Assembly (NCBI GenBank): GCA_050633505.1 | Contig: JBOEGQ010000002.1 | Coordinates: 1 to 64,000 of the forward strand | DNA from: UBA1672 sp050633505 | Lineage (GTDB): Bacteria > Pseudomonadota > Alphaproteobacteria > Micavibrionales > Micavibrionaceae | DNA: 64,000 bases | Direction: 5' to 3' | In this document: positions 24,618 to 32,538 of the stretch, piece by piece | Position numbering within the stretch: position 1 is the stretch's first letter | How the letters are laid out: the number at the start of each line of letters is the position of its first letter | Program-made: the position numbers and the translations under genes | The notes under the pieces: model-generated | Database searches by the model: none | Told to the model about the DNA's origin: nothing | What the model saw: only the letters and a program-made list of their open reading frames with translations

Positions 24618-24727
24618 TTATGGTTTAAATGTCATGTTTTCCTTGTTCAGGTTGATGAAATGGTTAAGGTAAGGGCGTTTTTGATGAACACAATTAAAAG
24701 AAGAATCAGCAGAGAGGAACGGTACCT

Positions 24728-25960
24728 ATGCGCATCGCAATAACAAACCAGACAGGGTCTAGAAATCGTGGGTGTGATGCTTTGGTTGAAGGCGTGATGA
24801 CAGGCCTTGAAAATCAGGGTAATATTAATGTCGAAGCTATTGATTTGCATACTTCGGATTATCCGTTTGATTCTTGGAGATATCAAAATCAAGATATGGA
24901 ATGTTACTGGGCGTATCCTTTACGTGAAATGTACCGTCATACGCCTTGGATTCCTACAAATAAGCTGCTTTACCGTAGCTTAATCACAATGGAAAAGATG
25001 CTGCCTGAGAAGCATGCGCGTTTTCGTACCTTTTCTAAGGCGCGTGAAGCTGATTGTATGGTGACCGTTGGCGGTGATGTGTTCACATCTGATTACGGAA
25101 CATTCAAGCGCCATACGAGTTATATGCATATTGGCAAGCCTGTTTTTGTTTGTGCGCAATCCATGGGCCCGCTTTCGAAGAAAGATACAGAACACCTTAA
25201 AAAATCTACTAAGAATATTCTTGCGATCACCGCGCGTGAAAGCCTTACATATGAGTGGCTGAAATCACTTGATCTGGATTGTCCGGTTGAGCAAACGGCG
25301 GATGTTGCGTTTTTGTTACCAACGCTCTCACGTGAAGAGACATATGATTATGCAACAAAGTACATGAATGTTGATCTGCGTGGGAAAAAGCTTGCAGGGT
25401 TGTCTGTAAGTGAATTGGTTACAAAATATCATAAGGAAGGCCGTGAATACGCGTTAAATGAGATGGCCGGTTTTGTGGACGCGCTGAATGATCAGGGTTA
25501 TTCCGTTATCCTTATTCCACATGTTGCAGAGCGTAAATTTGCCAATGATGATCAGCGCGCATGTCTGGATGTTCTAAGGCGTGTCAAACGCAACGACATG
25601 AATATCAACTTGCTTGGGTGGTTTAACGGTATTGAGGCCAAATCAGTCATTGGATTATGCGATGTTTTGATTGGCGCACGTACGCACCCGACAATTGGTT
25701 CCCTATCCCAAGGTATTCCAACTGTTGCCATTGCCTATAGTCGTAAGGCCCACGGAATTATGGGTGATTATTATGGCGATGAGAATGGGCCAAAACTAAC
25801 GTTGAGCGCTGATAACTTTAATGCAAAAGAACTGGTTAAGGCCACAGAACTTGCACTGTCACTTGGTAAACAGGAAAAGACCGCCAATGCTATGAAAGAA
25901 TTGGCGCAAAGAAACTTTGGTCTTCTGGCAGAACTCTTAGAGAAAAAGGGTATAAAGTGA
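24728..25960 (+). CDS. Polysaccharide pyruvyl transferase family protein
   Basis: 410 residues with GAGGAA upstream. The start NQTGSRNRGCDALVEG is the N-terminal glycine-rich loop of the family, and VTVGGDVF and ADVAFLLP follow. The C-terminal GARTHPTIGSLSQGIPTVAIAYS is the conserved nucleotide-binding segment. Members transfer pyruvate from phosphoenolpyruvate to sugar residues, or act as related glycosyltransferases. It overlaps the next gene by 4 bases, so the two are coupled. It would add pyruvyl ketals (negative charge) to the repeat unit before flipping. Confidence 0.9.
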   Translation: MRIAITNQTGSRNRGCDALVEGVMTGLENQGNINVEAIDLHTSDYPFDSWRYQNQDMECYWAYPLREMYRHTPWIPTNKLLYRSLITMEKMLPEKHARFRTFSKAREADCMVTVGGDVFTSDYGTFKRHTSYMHIGKPVFVCAQSMGPLSKKDTEHLKKSTKNILAITARESLTYEWLKSLDLDCPVEQTADVAFLLPTLSREETYDYATKYMNVDLRGKKLAGLSVSELVTKYHKEGREYALNEMAGFVDALNDQGYSVILIPHVAERKFANDDQRACLDVLRRVKRNDMNINLLGWFNGIEAKSVIGLCDVLIGARTHPTIGSLSQGIPTVAIAYSRKAHGIMGDYYGDENGPKLTLSADNFNAKELVKATELALSLGKQEKTANAMKELAQRNFGLLAELLEKKGIK

Positions 25961-27369
25961 GTGAAGCTGTAGACATTCAAAAGGTTGTCGCAGGTGAGTA
26001 TTGCTCGGGATGTGGTGCTTGTGCTGCGGGTGGTTCCGGCATAAAAATGCGCATGACGGATGATGGTCGATATGAAGCCCGGCTTGATAATGTTCCTGAA
26101 GCGGTATTGAAGGAAGCGTCTGAGCGTTGCCCGTTTGCAGCAAAAAAGAATGAAGATGATTTAGCAACAGATCTTTTCGCGAAGCATGCGCAAAAAGATG
26201 ACAAAATCGGATATTATATTTCTTGTTATGCAGGGAATGTTCTGGAAGGTGATTATAGAACGCGCGGTAGTTCGGGCGGTTTCGGGTCGTGGATTATAGA
26301 CCAGCTGTTTGAAAAAGACAAAATCGACGCCGTTATCCATGTTAAAGAAACAAAGGAATCAAACTCTCCACACCCCATGTTTTCTTTTGCCATATCTGAA
26401 AAGGAAAACGCGCATGAAGGTGCAAAGTCCAGGTATTACCCGATTGAGATGTCTCAGGTTCTGGATATGGTTCTAAAAGAAGACCGAAGATATGCTCTTG
26501 TTGGTATTCCCTGCTTTATAAAGGCGGCGCGTCTCATGCAAAAGCAATACCCTGAGATGGAAAAACGGATTGTATTTACCTTGGGTTTGGTCTGTGGGCA
26601 CCTGAAAACATCCCAATTTGCCGAATATTATGCCCGTATTGCACATTCTGATCCCAAAACATTAAAAGATATCAACTTTAGACACAAATTGGCCGGTCAA
26701 CCGGCTAGTCGATATGGTGTAAAGTTACAAACTGGGGATAATGGTGACAAAATATTAGAAAACCGTTTCATTTCCGGCAGTAATTGGGGGTATGGCTTGT
26801 TTAAGTATAACGCCTGTGATTATTGTGATGATGTTGTTTCCGAAACGGCCGATCTAACAATTGGTGATGCGTGGATACCGCCTTATTTGGGAGATTGGGA
26901 AGGCACGAATGTCCTTGTTGTGCGCAATCCGATTGTTGAAGGTATTCTAAAAGAAGGCAAAGACCGTGGGGCAATAGAGCTGGACCCGCTTACCCCTCAG
27001 GATGTTGCAAAATCTCAGGAACCGGGATTCAGACATAGAAGAGAAGGCTTGGCATTCCGTTTGCATCTGAAAGAAATACAAAATTTGTGGCATCCTCGTA
27101 AAAGGGTTAATGCGGTTACACCGGATCAGGTGAGTGAGCGCACGGTTGCGGTACAAAAAATACGCTTGCAGCTCGCACAAAAATCAAGAGAGTATTTTAA
27201 AACTGTGCGCGGGCCTTTTAGCTTTATGCTTTTTAAACTGAAAATGCTTATTTTGATGGCACAGCATGAGAAAACAAGAGGCATGGCGCGTGTTGTGTTT
27301 CTGTTGATTCCAGTGCCGGTTAAGCGTGTTATTTTCTGGATGAATGCACGTCTTAAAAAAAATAAATAG
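25957..27369 (+). CDS. Coenzyme F420 hydrogenase/dehydrogenase beta-subunit family protein
   Basis: 470 residues from a GTG inside the previous stop. An N-terminal cysteine motif, YCSGCGACA, could bind an iron-sulfur cluster, and the middle has the family's GSSGGFGSWI and a later NACDYCDD. Bacteria without F420 often carry this gene next to polysaccharide pyruvyl transferases, where its reaction is not settled; a redox step on the sugar or the pyruvyl donor is a common guess. The 4-base overlap supports a joint role here. Confidence 0.85.
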   Translation: MSEAVDIQKVVAGEYCSGCGACAAGGSGIKMRMTDDGRYEARLDNVPEAVLKEASERCPFAAKKNEDDLATDLFAKHAQKDDKIGYYISCYAGNVLEGDYRTRGSSGGFGSWIIDQLFEKDKIDAVIHVKETKESNSPHPMFSFAISEKENAHEGAKSRYYPIEMSQVLDMVLKEDRRYALVGIPCFIKAARLMQKQYPEMEKRIVFTLGLVCGHLKTSQFAEYYARIAHSDPKTLKDINFRHKLAGQPASRYGVKLQTGDNGDKILENRFISGSNWGYGLFKYNACDYCDDVVSETADLTIGDAWIPPYLGDWEGTNVLVVRNPIVEGILKEGKDRGAIELDPLTPQDVAKSQEPGFRHRREGLAFRLHLKEIQNLWHPRKRVNAVTPDQVSERTVAVQKIRLQLAQKSREYFKTVRGPFSFMLFKLKMLILMAQHEKTRGMARVVFLLIPVPVKRVIFWMNARLKKNK

Positions 27370-27384
27370 AACATGAGGCAAGAC

Positions 27385-28452
27385 ATGACACGTTTGACTA
27401 TATACGCGCTTTGCTTCTTTGCTTTTAATATGATGCCTGCAATGGCTTGTACACTTAACCCTGCGGGGATTGTAAGTAATGTAAATCACAATGCTCTTGA
27501 TAAGGGCGTTAATATAGCGGAAATCTGGCAAAAATCTCCTCGTAAGCCTCTTTTACAATCAGATATAAGCAACATTAAGAGCCTCGGTTTTACATTTATA
27601 CGCCTTCCTATATCAGAGATTTGGTTGGATTCAGATAATGAAGCAGTCTTAAACGATATACGTTGTGATATTGTTGCGCTACTCAATGCGGGGTTAGTGG
27701 TTGTAGTTGACCTCCACCTTTCCGGTTCTGCTCGTAAAGCGCTTGGTGGGGAAACCGATGTTGAGGCTTTGCGCAGGCTAGAAGAATATTGGACTGTTTT
27801 GGGTGGCGTTGTTAACGGCTTACCAAGTCAGCTATTGTATCTGAGCCTTTTGAATGAACCGCCAAAAGAAATGGAAAATTGGTGGGATTTTCAAGAAAAC
27901 CTTATCGCTAATCTGCGTGAGGACTTCCCCGATCATACCTTTATTGCCTCTGATATTTTTGGGATGTACGGAAAGCTCGACAAAAAAGTACCGTACGCCG
28001 ATCAAAACGTTTTTTATGATTTTCATTTTTATTCACCCATGTTTTTTACGCACCATAATGCGCAATGGCTTATCCCTGCCCCGGATGAGAGAGAGAAAAC
28101 AGATAACGTGCTCTATCCATCTTCAGGCAATGCTGTATCTGATGAAAATTACACAAAAATGGCGGATTATATCGAACAAGGTTGGGATAAAGCCAAACTT
28201 GCCCGCCTTTTAGAAGTGTATCCAGTGCGGTGGGGTGAAAGAACAGGCGCCAAGGTACTCTGTCTTGAATTTGGTGTGTATAGACCCTATGTCGATAATG
28301 ATGCACGTCTGCAATGGCTTGGTGATATGAAAGAGCTGTTCGATGAGTATGATATTCCGTGGGCTCTCTGGAATTATAAGGGGGGGTATGGCATATATTA
28401 TGGTGGACGTCTGGATGTGGAAATGGCAGAAACGCTTGGCCTTACGCCATAG
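27385..28452 (+). CDS. Secreted glycoside hydrolase family 5 enzyme
   Basis: 355 residues from the ATG at 27385, which has GAGG 7 bases upstream; the ATG at 27373 has no ribosome site. A signal peptide ends near AMA-CT. The GH5 pattern is present: FTFIRLPIS on strand 2, VVDLHLSG, the acid/base glutamate in LLNEPP and the nucleophile in VLCLEFGVY. GH5 enzymes cut beta-1,4-linked glucans, mannans and related chains. Inside a polysaccharide locus such an enzyme usually trims or releases the product. Its 3' end overlaps the convergent ligase/polymerase gene by 11 bases. Confidence 0.9.
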   Translation: MTRLTIYALCFFAFNMMPAMACTLNPAGIVSNVNHNALDKGVNIAEIWQKSPRKPLLQSDISNIKSLGFTFIRLPISEIWLDSDNEAVLNDIRCDIVALLNAGLVVVVDLHLSGSARKALGGETDVEALRRLEEYWTVLGGVVNGLPSQLLYLSLLNEPPKEMENWWDFQENLIANLREDFPDHTFIASDIFGMYGKLDKKVPYADQNVFYDFHFYSPMFFTHHNAQWLIPAPDEREKTDNVLYPSSGNAVSDENYTKMADYIEQGWDKAKLARLLEVYPVRWGERTGAKVLCLEFGVYRPYVDNDARLQWLGDMKELFDEYDIPWALWNYKGGYGIYYGGRLDVEMAETLGLTP

Positions 28453-30004
28453 TGCTTTTCTTTAGAAGACCCTCTTCGTCTTTCTGATCATCTTCTGACG
28501 GTTTAAACGCATATTGAAGCAAGAAGCCAACCCATAATAATTCAAATCCTAAAGAGTACGGCGAGAGCGTTTCTTCTTGAAAAAACATGTTTACAAGGAT
28601 GAAGCCAAAGGAAAAATAATAGATCGAAAAATCGTATTGCTCTTTATATTCTGCTCCATTCTCTTTGAACGATGATAATAAGTTCAGCCATATTTTAATT
28701 AAAAACACTATGTAAAACAGGCCGATAATACCCCATTGATTCAATAATACGGCTACTGAACTTTCAACACCATATGGTGCGATTCTGGCAATTTGCACGG
28801 CCAGCCAGTCAATACCTACTTGCCCGGACAGATTCCCCCCAAATCCAAATCCCTTTCCAATGGGGAACGTAATGAAATTATAGACACCGCCAATAAGGCC
28901 AAGAACGTGATAATCCTTTACCGAGTATCCATAGACGAAAATAAAGACTGTAAGGCAAATACTGATCAGAACAGACAGTCGGACAATAATAGATCGACTA
29001 AGCCCTATACGCCCTAGACAGACAAACCCGATGGAAAAGATCGTGAGAATGGCCGGCCCCTTTGTTCCGATAATCAGAATAAAGATAATGGATATAAGAA
29101 CGAGGATATATTTACGTGTTAGGAAAAATGTTAGTGCAAAGAAAGAGAGTAAATAGCCAAAGCTAATCGCGTGGAAGGTAGGGCCCAAAATACGAAAGGA
29201 TGTTATTCCCAGATCTCTAAAATAATGAGAATTAAAGAATACTGTTTTAAGTTGTTCGATTGTGTCGTCTAAGCTGACGTATTCCATCCCGTATTTTACG
29301 GCATACAAATAATGTAAGTTAAAAATGCCGTAGTAAAACTTGGTAAAAAAGAATTCCATACAAGCTTGGAGCAATACGACCGACCCTAAAAATACGAAAA
29401 CCTTGATAAATGTTTCAATCGATACGGATCTCCCGACATAGGTTCCAATAGCCAGGCAAAACAGTCCGAGAGTGAAGTTCCGGAAATAAGCGATGGCAGT
29501 AACTGCCGGATTAACTGCTGCGCCATATAACAGATATAGTCCTGCCAATAGTAGAAAAATAAAGGCTGTCACAATAATTTTATGGCTGGCAGGTGGTAGT
29601 TTTTCTTTGGTGAATAATAATTGGAAAAAACAATAAGACCCAAATAATGCGCAAATAAGAAAATTTGTGCCCTGCATAATGGTGAGTTGCCCGGGTGATA
29701 AATATGGGCTCCAGATACCAATGGCGGTGTTTTGCCACAAGGCCACTGTCAAATACATGACCAACCCTGCCAAAGGTGATAGCAACATAATGCCTACGGG
29801 AATGACACACATAACAATCAACAGGATAGGACTGATGACGACAGAGATCCCAATCGTTGCAACTATCCAAATCATGGAGGCAATCCATGTTACGATAATG
29901 TTTTGATAATCGGCACTTTCCGCAAGACTGGTAGATGAGTCCCCTACCCGCTCGGAGTTTGGAATCAATAACGGCTTCTGTTCTGGTTTCTTATGAAGCA
30001 ACAT
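28442..30004 (-). CDS. O-antigen ligase/polymerase-like membrane protein (Wzy/WaaL family)
   Basis: 520 residues with 11-12 membrane helices. A short cytoplasmic N-terminus precedes them. Family signs are a GTKGPAILTIF segment in a central helix and a large periplasmic loop around residues 250-290 before the FRILGPTFHAISFGYLL helix. In a Wzx/Wzy-type pathway it would join flipped repeat units into the polymer; a ligase role is the alternative, and the sequence does not decide. It follows the exosortase gene by 22 bases on the same strand and may be co-transcribed with it and WecG. Confidence 0.8.
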   Translation of the reverse strand: MLLHKKPEQKPLLIPNSERVGDSSTSLAESADYQNIIVTWIASMIWIVATIGISVVISPILLIVMCVIPVGIMLLSPLAGLVMYLTVALWQNTAIGIWSPYLSPGQLTIMQGTNFLICALFGSYCFFQLLFTKEKLPPASHKIIVTAFIFLLLAGLYLLYGAAVNPAVTAIAYFRNFTLGLFCLAIGTYVGRSVSIETFIKVFVFLGSVVLLQACMEFFFTKFYYGIFNLHYLYAVKYGMEYVSLDDTIEQLKTVFFNSHYFRDLGITSFRILGPTFHAISFGYLLSFFALTFFLTRKYILVLISIIFILIIGTKGPAILTIFSIGFVCLGRIGLSRSIIVRLSVLISICLTVFIFVYGYSVKDYHVLGLIGGVYNFITFPIGKGFGFGGNLSGQVGIDWLAVQIARIAPYGVESSVAVLLNQWGIIGLFYIVFLIKIWLNLLSSFKENGAEYKEQYDFSIYYFSFGFILVNMFFQEETLSPYSLGFELLWVGFLLQYAFKPSEDDQKDEEGLLKKSTMA

Positions 30005-30026
30005 TGTTATAAATCTGTCTTATGTC

Positions 30027-31565
30027 CTACTGTGGAATAAATTCTTGTACTGTGGGATACGCATTTTGTAGAAACCTTTCTATTCTGGTTTCTGCATTCT
30101 CACTGACCTCGCCAAATGCAATAGGTGTTGTGATGCGAACTAGTGCGCCATCCGTTCTGTTTTTTGTAAGGGCATCAAGGGCGAGATAATATTTCCCCCA
30201 TAATGGGCTATTAATCTGACGACCACGTTGATCTAGCCAATAATATACCAGCAATGTCTCACTTTGTTTACGGACTGTCAAACGAACCACAGGGATTTTT
30301 AACCCTTCTTGTATTTCGATGAGGTCTTTTTCTTGGGCTATAACTTGCCATCCTGCTCCGATAATACAGTTTAAAGGAATATGGATGTTGGCGCGCATAC
30401 GTTGACTGTCATAGTAGGCAATGTATAGATTCACTGGTGAGACTTCGTTAATGTCATTATATTCTGCAATCCAATAGTCGGTTAGATCCAACATCTTGAT
30501 TTCTTCTGCAGTTAAAAAATCCCGTTTACCTTTCCACTCAGATAATTGCATTGGAAAATCTTCGAAGTCCAAACTTGCAGGAATACTTGCTATACGATCC
30601 TGTGTTAGTATCTTTTTCTGCAGTATTATATTTCCACCGATGCAGAATAAAGCCGCAATACAAACGATTGTAGATATTTGGGGGCGTGTAGAGAATAAAG
30701 GTCTTTTGGGAATATCCAGGAACTCATCCCTGAACCTGCCTTTGTGGCCGATACGAAGTAGTATAAATGCCTCTGCCATAAGAATAACAAGCGATATAGC
30801 AAAAATTACGAAACCTTCAAATGCGTGCAGGAATCCTTCGGCCATTTCTTGCCCCCACATATTGACCGTTACGCCAACAACTGCGATGCGGAATGAATTC
30901 ATGAATATCGTAACCGGAATGACGGAAAGGAAAATAATAATCTTTTTCCAGAGCCTGTCATGCATATAATAAGACACAAGATATCCGATACTCATCAACG
31001 GGAATAAATATCGAAGACCGCTGCAGGCTTCAACGACTTGCAGTTTCATGATGCCCAAATCGATGATATTGCCATCTTGAAAGACAGAGTAGCCGAACAA
31101 TCGTATGATTTCTGTGCCGATCGTTGATGATATGAGTTGCATATTGATGGAAAGATTGCCGTAAACAATATGTGGTAAGGGTACGGCAAAAAATAAAAAC
31201 GCCATTGCTGGTAAGAGCTTTTTACAGGTTTCTTTACCGAGAAAACATAGAACTAAGCCAAACAAAGCAATAAGAAAGCTATAGTTTAATAAGGCTTCAA
31301 AAGCTGCCAATTCTGATATAGCTGACAAGAGTAAGCTTATTATTATAAGAGGCAGACCGTACCAAGATGGCTTGATGCTTGGTTGGTGACGCGATAAAAT
31401 TTGTAAGATCCAGATGCAGGAAATGACAGGAACAAGAACACCATGGCTATACTCGTCCCGCCCCCAATAATAAGGTAGGTTCAACAGTGCATCGCTGCTG
31501 ATCCAGAATGCAGAGAGTCCCGATGCAAAAAACAGCAGTCCGAATATAACAGATGGTTTGATCAT
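30027..31565 (-). CDS. xrtD: Exosortase D (VPLPA-CTERM-specific) fused to an EpsI domain
   Basis: 512 residues. The first ~290 are a polytopic exosortase with the three catalytic residues visible: Cys181 in EACSGLRYLFP, Arg226 in NSFRIA and His247 in LHAFEG. After a membrane helix near residues 297-312 the C-terminal ~190 residues form an EpsI-type periplasmic domain with IAYYDSQR and IHIPLNCIIGAGW. The XrtD class carries this fusion and processes VPLPA-CTERM proteins, and one such substrate lies at 18694-19323. It cleaves the C-terminal sorting signal at the inner membrane and may attach the protein to a surface polymer. Confidence 0.93.
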   Translation of the reverse strand: MIKPSVIFGLLFFASGLSAFWISSDALLNLPYYWGRDEYSHGVLVPVISCIWILQILSRHQPSIKPSWYGLPLIIISLLLSAISELAAFEALLNYSFLIALFGLVLCFLGKETCKKLLPAMAFLFFAVPLPHIVYGNLSINMQLISSTIGTEIIRLFGYSVFQDGNIIDLGIMKLQVVEACSGLRYLFPLMSIGYLVSYYMHDRLWKKIIIFLSVIPVTIFMNSFRIAVVGVTVNMWGQEMAEGFLHAFEGFVIFAISLVILMAEAFILLRIGHKGRFRDEFLDIPKRPLFSTRPQISTIVCIAALFCIGGNIILQKKILTQDRIASIPASLDFEDFPMQLSEWKGKRDFLTAEEIKMLDLTDYWIAEYNDINEVSPVNLYIAYYDSQRMRANIHIPLNCIIGAGWQVIAQEKDLIEIQEGLKIPVVRLTVRKQSETLLVYYWLDQRGRQINSPLWGKYYLALDALTKNRTDGALVRITTPIAFGEVSENAETRIERFLQNAYPTVQEFIPQ

Positions 31566-31599
31566 TGTTCTTTATGACTTTCACGCGGTTCAGTTGGCT

Positions 31600-32316
31600 C
31601 TAGTCTTTACGCCTGTTCATGATATAGCAGCAACCCACCCTTATAAGAAATGTAAAATTTCCAATGATGTATCTTTTAAAGAGACGTTTAGGTTCTTTAA
31701 TTAATCTATATACCCACTCTAGCCCCCTATCTCGCATATATTCGGGGGCACGCTCAAACCGATTGGCAACAAAATCAACAATTGCCCCACCATTAATAAT
31801 GATTGCGGGATAGTCCAACGCTTCAGATAGGGTCCTTGCCACGTTTTCTTGTTTGGGCATGCCCATGGCTAATAAGATAATATCAGGTTTGTGCTCTTTT
31901 GCGGCGTCGATATAGGTAGAGGTATCTTGAAACCCATTAATTGTAATAACGATATCAAGAGTGTTTGAGAGTTTCTCCGCTGCAATATTTAGCCATGGTT
32001 CATCAGTGCCGAATATGGCGAGTGTTTTGCCCTGGTTCTTGTCCAGAAATGCGGGAATAAAATCAGTACCGTTTAAATTTAATCCGGGTTCCATGTTCAT
32101 TGTGCGCATGGCGATTTTAATGCCGGAACCATCCCGAAACAAAAAATTCGAAGATAACAGATCACGTTTAAATTCAGTGTTTTTTTGCGCAAGATTAACT
32201 GCATGGGCATTGCAAAAAGATATGACAGTTGCGCCGTTCTTTTGATCAGAAAGAATGTCACTGTGAAGCGAATTTATATCGTCATAGGTACGTATTTTTT
32301 TTAAGATTTCTATCAT
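31600..32316 (-). CDS. WecG/TagA/CpsF family glycosyltransferase
   Basis: 238 residues, the standard length. It carries FRDGSGIKIAM near the N-terminus, LNGTDFIPAFL, AIFGTDEPW, LLAMGMPKQE and the C-terminal INGGAIVDFVAN with RAPEYMRDRGLEWVYRL. The family adds N-acetylmannosamine, its uronic acid or related sugars to a lipid-linked precursor. It is the only glycosyltransferase beyond the priming enzyme in the window. It is the first gene of the minus-strand run that continues with xrtD and the ligase/polymerase. Confidence 0.93.
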   Translation of the reverse strand: MIEILKKIRTYDDINSLHSDILSDQKNGATVISFCNAHAVNLAQKNTEFKRDLLSSNFLFRDGSGIKIAMRTMNMEPGLNLNGTDFIPAFLDKNQGKTLAIFGTDEPWLNIAAEKLSNTLDIVITINGFQDTSTYIDAAKEHKPDIILLAMGMPKQENVARTLSEALDYPAIIINGGAIVDFVANRFERAPEYMRDRGLEWVYRLIKEPKRLFKRYIIGNFTFLIRVGCCYIMNRRKD

Positions 32317-32538
32317 TTTATTCCTAGTCCTGATTACAGAGTTATATTGTGCGCTTGGCTAATTTTCGGTCTTTCTAGCAACGCTATCTCTATAATCGAG
32401 CCAATTCAGCAAGGGGATAACGTCGCGGAGTTTAAGGGCAGATTAGACTTTTCACAACCACTAAATTGTGTGTGATGATGTTGGAATATTTTCATGTTTT
32501 TGTATGCAAGAATGGGTGTTAAACTTTGCGACAATACC

